In this document: in pieces, positions 33,084 through 41,546 of the stretch
Numbering within the stretch: the first letter of the stretch is position 1
Layout of the letters: every line of letters starts with the position of its first letter
Origin: Hyphococcus aureus
Lineage (GTDB): Bacteria > Pseudomonadota > Alphaproteobacteria > Caulobacterales > Parvularculaceae
Assembly: GCF_042643165.1 (NCBI RefSeq)
Contig: NZ_JBHRSH010000002.1
Location: 682,001-746,000, forward strand
DNA: 64,000 bases
Direction: 5' to 3'
The notes under the pieces: model-generated
Seen by the model: only the letters and a program-made list of their open reading frames with translations
What the model was told of the DNA's origin: nothing
The model's database searches: none
Program-made: the position numbers and the translations under genes

Positions 33084-33860
33084 CTAGTAATCCTGCGGCT
33101 GTTCCTTGCTGCGGGGCGATCCGCTCTTGTGACGCGATTTGCTCGGCGGATTGGACCGCACCGGCTGCTGCTGGCGTGGGGAGGCAGCTGGCGGCGCAGA
33201 TTGAACCGGAGCGGACTGAGTCGGAGCCGCCTGCGCAGGAGCGGAACTTTGCGGAACCGCCTGCTTGCGCTGCAGCGGCGGGGCCCGGCGTTTCTCGGTC
33301 TGGGTATAGGGTGTTTCGCCCGGTCCGCGGGGCTTGCCATTTGGCGGTTGGCGCGGCCGGTTTGGGTTTTGTGCGGCTGGCGAGCCCGACGGCGGCGCAT
33401 ATGCACCTCCTCCCGGTTTGCCATCCTTGCCGTCCCGGTCACGGCCGCGCGGGTAATCACGGTCGCGATCGCGACCACGGCGCCCGTTATAACGATGGCG
33501 ATCCTGATAATAGGGATCGTAATAACGGCCAGAACCGCTCCAATAGCTGAAATCGAAATAATAGCCGCTGGACGGGCCCCAGGCGCCGTAACGCCCATAC
33601 CATGGCCAGGACGGCGCATAAGATGCGCCGCTATAGGAATAGCGGTCATAGGACTCCGCGAAGCAACGATTTGCGCCGACCTCGCAATCCGCATGACAGG
33701 ACGCATAGTCGCGATCGCTGTAGCTCACTTCTTCGCAATAACGATAGCAAGCGCCGGCCTCCGCGTCGCAAGTGTCAAACGCCGACTGATAGGGATATGT
33801 CACGCAACCGGCGACTAGAAAAAGCGCCGCCGACGCCAGCGCAATCTTGATGAATTTCAT
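33084..33860 (-). CDS. Cys/Tyr-rich lipoprotein with Pro/Gln-rich tail
   Basis: 258 aa. The lipobox LVAGC ends a signal peptide at Cys19, so this is a periplasmic or outer-membrane lipoprotein. Residues about 30-67 carry six Cys with symmetric spacing C-x6-C-x3-C-x12-C-x3-C-x6-C. Then come a Tyr/Gly/Trp-rich segment, an Arg/Asp-rich stretch (RRGRDRDRDYPRGRDRDGKD) and a long Pro/Gln/Ala/Ser-rich tail ending in Lys/Arg-rich residues. I do not recognise a family or function. It is probably surface exposed or periplasmic and disulfide bonded. Separated from eno by 84 bases. Confidence 0.72.
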   Translation of the reverse strand: MKFIKIALASAALFLVAGCVTYPYQSAFDTCDAEAGACYRYCEEVSYSDRDYASCHADCEVGANRCFAESYDRYSYSGASYAPSWPWYGRYGAWGPSSGYYFDFSYWSGSGRYYDPYYQDRHRYNGRRGRDRDRDYPRGRDRDGKDGKPGGGAYAPPSGSPAAQNPNRPRQPPNGKPRGPGETPYTQTEKRRAPPLQRKQAVPQSSAPAQAAPTQSAPVQSAPPAASPRQQQPVRSNPPSKSRHKSGSPRSKEQPQDY

Positions 33861-33953
33861 TCCCGAGCACCCTCCGAGCGTATCCGGGTCACAATCCCCG
33901 GATCAGGCCCCACACCCGGTGAAAAGCATAAGCGGCGCTCGCGCAAATGCAAA

Positions 33954-33984
33954 CGCCGCCGCCGGAACGGGTCCGGCGGCGGCG
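33954..33984 (-). terminator. Terminator of rpmF (-)
   Basis: A 13-bp perfect stem (33954-33966 with 33972-33984) and a 5-base loop, G+C rich, followed on the minus strand by TTTGCATTT. The T-run is imperfect. It lies 27 bases after the rpmF stop. Confidence 0.7.
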
Positions 33985-34011
33985 TGAAAAACCATTCAAA
34001 ATGGCGTTCGC

Positions 34012-34194
34012 TTAATCGTCCTGAGGCTCGAGAACCTGACGACCGCGATATTTGCCAGTCTTGAGATCAATGTGATGCGGACGGCGCAGTTCGCCCGAAT
34101 CCTTGTCTTCGATGTAGCTTGCCTGTCCGAGCTTGTCGTGACTGCGGCGCATGCCCCGTTTGGCGGGCGAGACTTTTCTCTTCGGAACGGCCAT
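34012..34194 (-). CDS. rpmF: 50S ribosomal protein L32
   Basis: 60 aa, typical L32. The conserved N terminus MAVPKRKVSPAKRGMRRSHD, then LRRPHHID and KTGKYRGRQVL are diagnostic. It lacks the zinc-binding cysteines of the C+ form, as in other alphaproteobacteria. The gene stands alone with its own terminator; the usual partners plsX and fabH are not in the window. The next stretch, 34195-34457, holds only its promoter region and no other gene I can support. Confidence 0.98.
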   Translation of the reverse strand: MAVPKRKVSPAKRGMRRSHDKLGQASYIEDKDSGELRRPHHIDLKTGKYRGRQVLEPQDD

Positions 34195-34457
34195 GGAAAC
34201 CTCTAAATCAATCTCTGTGTCGCGCCGGACGGCCGGGTCCCCGTGAGGTCCCCGAAAGGCGTCCTTTGCTGGAATAGGAAGCCCGGTCGTCTAAGCCAGG
34301 ACTGGCCGGTTTGCAAGGCCGTCTGGGACCTTCCGGCGGTTTTTTTCCCCAAAGGGGCCAAATCCGCCAATTTGCATGTATCTCCTTCAGCCGCTGGCAA
34401 GGCCACGCGCCTATGCTCGGCTCAGATGGTGGGGGATTCTGATTGTTGCGCAGATCA

Positions 34458-34904
34458 ATGCATAGACCATTCCGACTCTCGGCGGCGACCGCCTTCATGC
34501 TCTGCTTGTCTCTTCAGGCGCAGGCTGGCGGGCCGCATCGCGCCGCCCCGTCCGTGTCCTCTGTGCGCCCGCTTTCCGTGAGCGCCGCCGGAACCGATAT
34601 TTTCATCGATCTTGTGGCGGCCGATTTCTTCGAATCGGATCTCCGCCTCGCCCAGTCGCGCCAGATCGAGGCTGCGACCGCCAGACGGTATCTCGCGCTT
34701 GACGGGACAGGCCGGGCGGTCTTTCGCGAAAAGCGCAGGCAACTCTGGAAGCAAATGAGCGAGCAGGAAAAGGCGGCGCTCCGCGGCGCCAAACGCCCCC
34801 GCTTCGCCAATCTCGACGAAACCCAAAAGCAGACTTTCCGTCGCATCGCCTCAGAAGAACTGGGCGCGGGGGCGGAACAGATCGCTCACCCCGGCGACAT
34901 TTGA
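34458..34904 (+). CDS. Small secreted hypothetical protein, DUF3106-like
   Basis: 148 aa. The signal peptide ends at about residue 23 (LSLQAQA-GG). The mature part is short, with helical C-terminal repeats of the kind YLALDGTGRAVFREKRRQLWKQ and LDETQKQTFRRIASEEL. This loosely resembles the DUF3106/Spy-like helical family (low confidence). Function unknown. No convincing ribosome site is seen before the ATG at 34458 (an upstream TTG at 34443 is no better). The frame stays open for the full length and codon bias is normal. Confidence 0.55.
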   Translation: MHRPFRLSAATAFMLCLSLQAQAGGPHRAAPSVSSVRPLSVSAAGTDIFIDLVAADFFESDLRLAQSRQIEAATARRYLALDGTGRAVFREKRRQLWKQMSEQEKAALRGAKRPRFANLDETQKQTFRRIASEELGAGAEQIAHPGDI

Positions 34905-34957
34905 CGACGCCTGAAGCGTCGTCTTCCGACCGGCTGCGCCGGGCGGCCCTGCAATTC

Positions 34958-35242
34958 CTAGGCGCTGGTCTTGGCGCGGTGTGTCGCGAGATATTCGCGC
35001 GCCAGCTTTTGCGCTTCGGCAACCTCTTCCGCCGTCATTTCATTGGCGAGTTCTGCGCGGTAGGCGCGCGCTTCGAGATTGCCCTGCATGGCGGCAAGAT
35101 TAAACCATTTATGCGCCATGATGAGATCGAAGCAACCGTCATCGCCGCCCGTCGACGCTTCAAGCCCCAACCGGTACATTTCCATATCGCTTAAAACTGG
35201 CTCCGCCGCTTCAAGCGCTTCCACACCCATTGCTATTGTCAT
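34958..35242 (-). CDS. Small Sel1-repeat-like protein
   Basis: 94 aa. It contains one Sel1/TPR-like helix pair (DLIMAHKWFNLAAMQGNLEARAYR) and the AEEVAEAQKLAREYL helix typical of proteins with single or few Sel1 repeats. There is no signal peptide. The ATG at 35242 follows AAGGGG. It may serve as an adaptor or scaffold, but no partner is seen. It converges with the secreted protein gene 34458-34904. Confidence 0.7.
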   Translation of the reverse strand: MTIAMGVEALEAAEPVLSDMEMYRLGLEASTGGDDGCFDLIMAHKWFNLAAMQGNLEARAYRAELANEMTAEEVAEAQKLAREYLATHRAKTSA

Positions 35243-35405
35243 TCTTTCGGCCCCTTGAATTACACGCCGTCCACAACCGTCGTGAACGGATTAACCATGG
35301 CAAGGATGATCGGGCCGGACCTAAAATCCCGTTAACGCGGAATTATGGGATTGTTTACGTTTGAAAAAGGTTTTGTTAACCAGAGAACTTACTCAGTATA
35401 CAAAC

Positions 35406-35435
35406 AAAAACGCCCGCGCATGAACTGCGCGGGCG
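35406..35435 (-). terminator. Terminator of the DUF6491-like pair (-)
   Basis: On the minus strand a 10-bp stem CGCCCGCGCA/TGCGCGGGCG (5-base loop) is followed by five T, a G and three T. It ends the transcript of the two DUF6491-like genes at 35457-36327. Confidence 0.85.
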
Positions 35436-35456
35436 CAATAATCGGTCAAAAACAGC

Positions 35457-35873
35457 CTATACAGGCTGCGTCTCGCCTTCTGGAATCTCGGAAAGCTTTT
35501 CAAATGCGCCGAGACTGCATGATCCCAAGGTGGCCCCAAAGCTGTTGATGACGCGGATGATGTCGCCCTTGCACATTTGCGAGGACGAAGACCGGCGCAC
35601 GTAACGCCCTTCCCGGCCAAGACCAGAGCAGCGCCCGTTAAGCTCGTTGAGGTAAACGACCCCGCCCGACGCCTCGACCAAAAGTGTGTAATCGTCGAGC
35701 ACATCAGTGTCGCGAACCGAAGACAACATGAGACAGTTCTGGCTTTCGCCGGTCTTCTCATATTTGGACAAGAGCTCTTGCACCTTGCCTTTCGCCGGAC
35801 CGAAAGCGAGCGCGCCGGTGGCCAAGATGGCGCTGGCGAACCCGGCGGCGACAAAAATAAATTTTCTACGCAT
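35457..35873 (-). CDS. Secreted DUF6491-like protein, copy 1
   Basis: 138 aa. The signal peptide ends near ALAFG (residue 22). The mature chain has a conserved pattern shared with copy 2: NCLMLSSVRDTDVLDDYTLLV, ASGGVVYLNELNGRCSGL, QMCKGDIIRV and GSCSLGAFEKL, with four conserved Cys. It resembles the DUF6491 family of periplasmic proteins; its function is unknown. It lies 34 bases after copy 2 in the same direction. The duplication is inferred from the shared motif order. Confidence 0.72.
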   Translation of the reverse strand: MRRKFIFVAAGFASAILATGALAFGPAKGKVQELLSKYEKTGESQNCLMLSSVRDTDVLDDYTLLVEASGGVVYLNELNGRCSGLGREGRYVRRSSSSQMCKGDIIRVINSFGATLGSCSLGAFEKLSEIPEGETQPV

Positions 35874-35907
35874 GAGGATGATATTCCTTACTCTGACCGG
35901 ACGTCTT

Positions 35908-36327
35908 CTATTTATCCTCAGCTGGCTTTTTCACGAGTTCTTGAAATGATCCGAGACCACAAGAACCGGCGGTGAAGCCAGAGGTATTGTCCACAACCTC
36001 AATAATTTGGTTACGGCAAAGCTGGCCTGTCGAAATCGTATATTGAATCCGGTTGCCGGAGCGCGATGCGCCGCTGCAACGCCCGGAGACTTCGTTGAGA
36101 TAATAATCGCCGCCGCTGGCGCGCACGAGGAAACGCTTGTCGTCAAGCGCATCGATGGATTGAATCCGTGTCGTGCTGAGGCAAGCGGTTGTCTTGCCCG
36201 TCGGTTCGAATTCGGCGAGCCGAGCTGCTACCTTCTCGGATATTTCATCATTGGCGCCTGCGGTTGCGCAGGCTGCGCCCGTTAAAGCGATAACCGCCGC
36301 TAAAGCTGCTTTCGTCTTGATCATCAT
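35908..36327 (-). CDS. Secreted DUF6491-like protein, copy 2
   Basis: 139 aa, paralogue of the next gene. The signal peptide region is MMIKTKAALAAVIALTGAACA, perhaps a lipobox. Shared motifs are TACLSTTRIQSIDALDD, ASGGDYYLNEVSGRCSG, QLCRNQIIEV and GSCGLGSFQEL. The family resembles DUF6491; the role is unknown. It lies about 110 bases after cysK on the same strand, with no clear terminator between, so it could share transcription. Confidence 0.72.
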   Translation of the reverse strand: MMIKTKAALAAVIALTGAACATAGANDEISEKVAARLAEFEPTGKTTACLSTTRIQSIDALDDKRFLVRASGGDYYLNEVSGRCSGASRSGNRIQYTISTGQLCRNQIIEVVDNTSGFTAGSCGLGSFQELVKKPAEDK

Positions 36328-36438
36328 CAGTCTCCCGTGCGCCCCCGCCCGGAACCGGCCCGACAGGCCAACAGCCTGCTTATAGAGCAGTTCCGGGCGA
36401 TTGGGATGCGTGAAACCATCAATTTCACGCGAGCCCCG

Positions 36439-37482
36439 TTAAGCGGGCAGCTGATAACCCGGCGTGGATTTGGAAATTTCCACTTCCTCGGCGCTCATTT
36501 CCGCCTCGACATCGGCGAAGAGCGGGGTGGAAAGGTAGCGCTCGCCGGTATCCGGCAGCATGGCGAGGATGGTTGTCCCCTTGGGCGCTGTCTTCGCGAT
36601 TTCCATCGCGCCGGCAAAGGTCGAACCGCCGGAAATGCCGGTGAAGATCCCTTCGCGCTGCGCCAGCGCCCGCGACCATTTGATGCCTTCGGCCGCCGGG
36701 GTCTTTACGATCTGGTTGATGACGCCTGCGTCAACCGCTTCGGAGGTGATCTTCGGAATGAAGTCCGGAGACCAGCCCTGGATCGGATGCGGCGTCCATG
36801 CGGGATGCGAGGATTTCGGACTGCCGTCGGGATTGCGTTCCTGCGGCGCGCCGCTCGACAGCATCGCCGAGTCCGGCGGCTCGCAGACGATGATCTTTGT
36901 GTCTGGGCTTTCTTTTTTCAGCACGCGCGAAACGCCGGTCAGCGTCCCGCCGGTACCAAAGCCCGTGACCCAGTAATCAAGCTTTTCGCCCTTAAACGCC
37001 GCAATGATTTCAGGGCCCGTGGTGCGTTCATGCATGTCGGGATTGGCGTCATTTTCAAACTGGCGGGTCAGGAACCAGCCGTTTTTCGCGGCGAGCTCCT
37101 TGGCTTTCTCCACCATGCCGGTGCCTTTTTGCGCGGCTGGCGTCAGCACCACCTTGGCGCCGAGAAACCGCATCAGCTTGCGGCGCTCCACGGAAAAACT
37201 CTCCGCCATCACGACGACCAGCGGATAGCCTTTCGCGGCGCAGACCATGGCGAGGCCGATGCCGGTGTTGCCGCTGGTCGCCTCAACGACAGTCTGGCCG
37301 GGTTTCAAGTCGCCGGATTTTTCCGCCGCCTCGATGACGCCGAGCGCAAGGCGGTCTTTCACCGAACCAAGCGGATTAAACGCCTCGAATTTCACGTAAA
37401 GATTGACGCCTTCAGGCGCGAGGCGGTTGATGCGAATGACGGGCGTGTTTCCGACCGTTCCTAAAATATTATCGTATTTCAT
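36439..37482 (-). CDS. cysK: Cysteine synthase A (O-acetylserine sulfhydrylase)
   Basis: 347 aa. The PLP-binding Lys42 is in NPLGSVKDR, and the phosphate loop is VEATSGNTGIGLA (about 67-79). Next come the GTGGTLTG loop and a C-terminal SGGSTF. It makes cysteine from O-acetylserine and sulfide in the cytosol. It is slightly longer than E. coli CysK by an insertion after residue 230 (ERNPDGSPKSSHPAWTPHP). AAGGAG precedes the ATG at 37482. The 140 bases to the next gene hold a palindromic GAGCCCC/GGGGCTC and no gene. Confidence 0.95.
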   Translation of the reverse strand: MKYDNILGTVGNTPVIRINRLAPEGVNLYVKFEAFNPLGSVKDRLALGVIEAAEKSGDLKPGQTVVEATSGNTGIGLAMVCAAKGYPLVVVMAESFSVERRKLMRFLGAKVVLTPAAQKGTGMVEKAKELAAKNGWFLTRQFENDANPDMHERTTGPEIIAAFKGEKLDYWVTGFGTGGTLTGVSRVLKKESPDTKIIVCEPPDSAMLSSGAPQERNPDGSPKSSHPAWTPHPIQGWSPDFIPKITSEAVDAGVINQIVKTPAAEGIKWSRALAQREGIFTGISGGSTFAGAMEIAKTAPKGTTILAMLPDTGERYLSTPLFADVEAEMSAEEVEISKSTPGYQLPA

Positions 37483-37624
37483 GGGTATTCTCCTTTGCGA
37501 GCGGCGTCTTTAGCCAGCAGCCCGGCAGGCGCAGTGACGCCCGTCACATCCCGGCGGCCATATAAGAGCCCCGGGGGCTCGCCGTCCAGTGAAGCGCTTA
37601 CATGGGCGATAACGCTGGAAAGGA

Positions 37625-38401
37625 TCATGATTTCTCCTCTGACCCGCCGAGCGACGCCAGCACCCGTTCGATAAGAACAACGTTGCCAGTGCTGTTGTTT
37701 ATGACCGATGCGACGCGCGAGTACTGATATCGCAACTCTTCACTGATCTCCGGATCGGACCTCAACTTCTCGGCTGTCGCAGTCAAAACAGACGAATCCA
37801 CCTGCAGCCGGCATTCGTTCATGAATCCCGCGATGACCAGAAAGTCGTTTAACACATCGCTGCACCCTTCTCTGATCGCGATCTGGACGTCGAGCGGGAT
37901 GATCGACCTGACGGCTTGCCGGTAACTCGAGCCTTCGACGCGACTGATGGTAACGGCGTTGGATTCATCGAATGTATAGTACTCTGACAGATCGCTGCCG
38001 ACTGCACCGTCGGGCAACAGGCCGAGATGACCCGATGAAACAATCTGATCCCATGTCGCGCGATTAGGCGGCGTCGATGCAAACTCACTTGCGCGATATG
38101 CGGCGATAACGAGCTGGCGCGCGTCACCATCATCTGTAGACAAAAGGCGGTCCGCCTCAACAATGCTGTCTCGAACCGCTTGATAATAGTTGAGTATGTC
38201 GCTTGTGGCGACAAAGTCCCTTTCGAGGTCCGCCCTCAGGCGCTGTACGTAATCTTCGCCCAGCGCCCGATCGCCGCGCGCCTCATTCCAGTTGGCGACC
38301 TGAATACCTATGAAAACGCCGACGACGACAATAAAGAAGTCGAGCGCCACGGCCGTCCAGTTCTGTTCTTTCACATGCTCGATGACGCGGCGGAGAATCA
38401 T
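37625..38401 (-). CDS. DUF6090-like membrane protein, copy 3 of tandem array
   Basis: 258 aa. The first 45 residues (VKEQNWTAVALDFFIVVVG, FIGIQVANWNEAR) give a membrane helix at about 16-38 with the family signature. A coiled-coil or helical soluble domain follows that differs from the other copies. The arrangement resembles DUF6090-type proteins (GEIVxVVxGxxIALQxNNWNE). Topology: N terminus inside, C-terminal domain likely periplasmic. Function unknown. It overlaps the preceding copy by 4 bases (ATGA), so all three are co-translated. Confidence 0.75.
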   Translation of the reverse strand: MILRRVIEHVKEQNWTAVALDFFIVVVGVFIGIQVANWNEARGDRALGEDYVQRLRADLERDFVATSDILNYYQAVRDSIVEADRLLSTDDGDARQLVIAAYRASEFASTPPNRATWDQIVSSGHLGLLPDGAVGSDLSEYYTFDESNAVTISRVEGSSYRQAVRSIIPLDVQIAIREGCSDVLNDFLVIAGFMNECRLQVDSSVLTATAEKLRSDPEISEELRYQYSRVASVINNSTGNVVLIERVLASLGGSEEKS

Positions 38402-39165
38402 TGACGGCGCTCCAGATAGCTATTCAGCTGCTCTTGGAGCATTGCGGCGTGCCTGTCCGCACTTTTGATTTCTCCATAATGAAAAATGGTGAACGTCGCC
38501 AGAATGCGAATCGTCGCCGCCAATTCGGCGTCGGTCGCGACGAGCCGGAAATAGTCGTCGATCTGCAACTTGGTATATGGCGCCAAACCGGAGGCGGCGC
38601 CGATGCTTAACGTATTCGTACGGATCGTGCTCAATTTTTCATTCTGCAAGTCAACGCTGCCAAGAAGGTTTCTATAAATCTGGATTGTCCTGACCAGCCG
38701 CCTGTCGCGAATGATTTTGATTTCTCCGGCACCGACCATTGCGTCATATGTCGACGTGCTCGGCGTTGGAAAGTAGCCGATCACCAAATCGGTCCAAAGC
38801 GTTTCTGACGCGCCAGCGCTCTCGCCCGCCTCGGCGATGTCGAAAGAGTAGCTGACGATGTCGGCGAACGGCAGATCGTAATCAAATTCGATGGGCGCAA
38901 GCCCCGCCCCAGTGAGAGAGGCATTCGCCGCGGCCAGCCGGCGCTCCCCATAGGCCATTGCATTCGTATACTGGGTACGATCGATTTCGAGGTCGGCGAG
39001 CATATCGCTCACGATTTGCCGCTCTCGCTGGTGGTCTGAACGCGCCTCATTCCAGTTGGCGACCTGGATACCGATAAATACACCGACGACGACGATAAGA
39101 AAATCAAGAACGACCGCCGTCCAGTTCTGGTGCTTCACATGCTCGATGACACGGCGGAGGATCAT
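38398..39165 (-). CDS. DUF6090-like membrane protein, copy 2 of tandem array
   Basis: 255 aa. The first 45 residues are nearly identical to those of the other copies (MILRRVIEHVKHQNWTAV), with a helix at about 16-38 and then a divergent helical domain. It carries the NWNEARSDHQRERQ signature after the helix. The function is not known. Its stop overlaps copy 3 by four bases and its start is one base from the copy 1 stop. The spread of C-terminal sequence against a constant N terminus suggests each copy contacts a different partner, or that the array arose by duplication followed by divergence. Confidence 0.75.
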   Translation of the reverse strand: MILRRVIEHVKHQNWTAVVLDFLIVVVGVFIGIQVANWNEARSDHQRERQIVSDMLADLEIDRTQYTNAMAYGERRLAAANASLTGAGLAPIEFDYDLPFADIVSYSFDIAEAGESAGASETLWTDLVIGYFPTPSTSTYDAMVGAGEIKIIRDRRLVRTIQIYRNLLGSVDLQNEKLSTIRTNTLSIGAASGLAPYTKLQIDDYFRLVATDAELAATIRILATFTIFHYGEIKSADRHAAMLQEQLNSYLERRQ

Positions 39166-39977
39166 CAGGGAGTTTTTCCTGCTTCAGACGATTCTGGGGC
39201 GCCCAATTCGGCCGCAAGCGCCTGGTCGAGATCTACGAGGGCTGCGATCGTTTCTTGGTATCGTTCAACATAGGAATTCAGCCGCGAGAAATTGTCGGCA
39301 AATTCTCCAAGAAAGACTTTGTCGCTGCGCATTTGCTCCAGATCGCATTCGTTCCACAAGCGGTAGCCGTCGCCGGAGCGCTGAGCCGATTGCGTTGAAT
39401 CGCGCTGCAGCCACACAGGTATATCCTTGACCTCATCAACCGGCTTGCGGACAAACCAGAGCGCATCGGGATGGCGGGAGTAAAGCCGGAACAACTCATT
39501 GATCGACTCTTCGTATTGGCGACGGGAACGATTGCGGACCAGCGCAAAGCCGCGCAATTTCGCCTTCACGTCTTCGTTTGAAATCAGGTCGAAACGGCCC
39601 GTCGCAATGGACTCCTCCAATATGGGCAATTCATCGCTTGGCGCCGGCAGCCAGTGAGATATTGCAATGAGTCGGCATTCGATTTCTGTCAGGTCATGAT
39701 CCGGTGATGGATCGAACAGCAACGCAGGGATCGCGCCCATCGCTTCGATGCGCGGCAAGTGCCTTGAATATTCGTATTTCTGGATTTCCAGAAGGGCGCC
39801 AGCTTCATCGTGAAGCCGAGTGAGCAATTGCCGTTCCTCAACGCGGTCGGCGCGCGCAGCGTTCCAGTTCGAGACCTGAATACCGATGAAGACGCCGACG
39901 ACGACAATGACAAAGTCGAGCGCGACCGCCGTCCAGTTCTGGGCTTTGACGTGTTCGGCGATACGGCGAAGCAGCAT
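39165..39977 (-). CDS. DUF6090-like membrane protein, copy 1 of tandem array
   Basis: 270 aa, the first gene of the triple. The N-terminal motif is MLLRRIAEHVKAQNWTAV; the membrane helix is followed by NWNAARADRVEERQ and a helical domain. Its start is 24 bases after the M20 peptidase stop, so it may belong to that transcript. Function unknown; it resembles DUF6090 (moderate confidence). Confidence 0.75.
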   Translation of the reverse strand: MLLRRIAEHVKAQNWTAVALDFVIVVVGVFIGIQVSNWNAARADRVEERQLLTRLHDEAGALLEIQKYEYSRHLPRIEAMGAIPALLFDPSPDHDLTEIECRLIAISHWLPAPSDELPILEESIATGRFDLISNEDVKAKLRGFALVRNRSRRQYEESINELFRLYSRHPDALWFVRKPVDEVKDIPVWLQRDSTQSAQRSGDGYRLWNECDLEQMRSDKVFLGEFADNFSRLNSYVERYQETIAALVDLDQALAAELGAPESSEAGKTP

Positions 39978-40001
39978 CTGCGCGCACCCCTTTTTCCAGG
40001 C

Positions 40002-41411
40002 CTACTCGCCGCCCGCCAGCTCTTTCAGGATCACAGTCCAATGGTCGAGGCCGCCATAGAAGGCATCGACCGCGAGCCGCTCATTCAGTCCGTGGGCGTA
40101 CATGTCGCTCGGTCTCGACCATGCGCCGGAGATCGCGACGGTGTCATAACCTTTGGTGCGATAATGCATGCCGTCGGTGCCGCCCGATTCCATGTAAGGG
40201 ATAACCGGCGCCTCGATGCCGCTCGCATCGAGCGATTTCTGGATCGCGGCCAGCACATCCGGGCGCAGTTGTGACTCAGGGCTTTCCGTGACATCCGTCA
40301 TCAGCTTGAACTGAACCTCATCGTTGCCGACGACCTCTTTCAATTTAGCCTCTGTCGCCGCCGCGCCGACGCCAGGAAAGATTCGGCAGTTGACGGTCGC
40401 CGTCGCCGATTGCGGCAAAGCGTTTTCCGCATGGCCGCCCCGCAGCATGGTGGCGATGCAGGTTGTGCCGGTCGTGCCCACCGTTTCCGGATTGTCGCGC
40501 AGGGTTTTGATCGCTTTTTTGTTTTTCGGATTATCGGCGAAGGCGATCATCGCCTCGCCAAGTTCGCCCGGCGTCACGGCGCCTGAAGCCTTGAAGGACG
40601 CAAGCGTCAAATCCGAATAGCGAACCGGGAACTTATAGGCCTCAATTTTCTTGAGCGCGTCGGCAAGTTCATAAATCGCGTTATCCACACGCGGACGCGA
40701 CGAATGCCCGCCCGGATTGGTGATGGTCAACTCAAATGTCGCGAATGTTTTTTCAGCGCCCTGCACCGCATAAAAGATCGGCGAGTGATCGGGCGCCAAT
40801 ACGCCGCCGCCCGCATCGCTGTTCAGGATGAATTCCGGGTCGATATTCTCGGCGACATATTCCGCCTGCGCGCGCGTCGAAATCATGCCGGTTTCTTCAT
40901 CGCCGGAAAAAACCAGCACCAGATCGCGGTTCGGGGTCCAGCCTTCTTTTTTCAGGCGGATGAAGGTCTGGGTCAGGTTAGTGATCCCGTATTTGTTATC
41001 CGTCGTGCCGCGCCCGAAAAAATAGCCGTCCTCTTCGGTCAGGGTGAACGGCGCACGCTCCCAGTCTTTCGCAAGCGCATCGACCACATCCATGTGACCG
41101 AGCAGAACGATTGGCTTCTTCGCCGCCTCGCCTTCAGCGCGATAGGTGACCATCAATCCTTGCGTATGCTCGCCGGCGCTGTCGTAATCCGTGACCTGAA
41201 TATCACTGTCCGCAAAACCGGCGGCTTTTAACTGGCCCACCAGATACTCAACCATAATCGGCACCTGCTCCTGCCCTTTCGCGGTGCGGATCGAAATCAC
41301 TTTCTCATAGATGTCGCGCGCCATCTGTTCATGGTCGGTGAGATCACGCGATTGCGCCGGCGACACAAAAGCAACCGCAGCCAAAAGTGATAAAGCAGAT
41401 CGTAGTTTCAT
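40002..41411 (-). CDS. Secreted M20 family metallopeptidase
   Basis: 469 aa. The signal peptide ends near AQS-RD (residue 22). The M20 dimetal motifs are VLLGHMDVVDA, FGRGTTDNKYG (Asp bridging two Zn), SGDEETG (catalytic and binding Glu) and a late YMESGGTDGMHY with a His ligand. An internal dimerisation domain is present. It cleaves peptides or acyl-amino acids in the periplasm; the substrate is unknown. The start is the ATG at 41411 with AAGGGG upstream. The three DUF6090-like genes follow within 24 bases. Confidence 0.9.
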   Translation of the reverse strand: MKLRSALSLLAAVAFVSPAQSRDLTDHEQMARDIYEKVISIRTAKGQEQVPIMVEYLVGQLKAAGFADSDIQVTDYDSAGEHTQGLMVTYRAEGEAAKKPIVLLGHMDVVDALAKDWERAPFTLTEEDGYFFGRGTTDNKYGITNLTQTFIRLKKEGWTPNRDLVLVFSGDEETGMISTRAQAEYVAENIDPEFILNSDAGGGVLAPDHSPIFYAVQGAEKTFATFELTITNPGGHSSRPRVDNAIYELADALKKIEAYKFPVRYSDLTLASFKASGAVTPGELGEAMIAFADNPKNKKAIKTLRDNPETVGTTGTTCIATMLRGGHAENALPQSATATVNCRIFPGVGAAATEAKLKEVVGNDEVQFKLMTDVTESPESQLRPDVLAAIQKSLDASGIEAPVIPYMESGGTDGMHYRTKGYDTVAISGAWSRPSDMYAHGLNERLAVDAFYGGLDHWTVILKELAGGE

Positions 41412-41546
41412 ATAGAGCCCCTTGCCTGAGTATAAACGACTAGCGTCCAGCCTGTTTGCGCTGCAATCTACAGTTATTCGCCGGAAAGTCACATTTCCAA
41501 TTCGTTGCAGTGACCTAAACAGACCGCCGTAACGGTTCACCCTCAA

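Noticed and set aside
36337..37464. Long plus-strand open frame of 375 codons
   Set aside because: It is wholly antisense to cysK, whose motifs and codon use are clear; composition is rich in Arg/His/Gly, as expected for a GC-rich shadow frame.
37565..37580. GAGCCCC/GGGGCTC palindrome upstream of cysK
   Set aside because: Short and GC-rich; it may arise by chance in this composition, so no regulatory claim is made.
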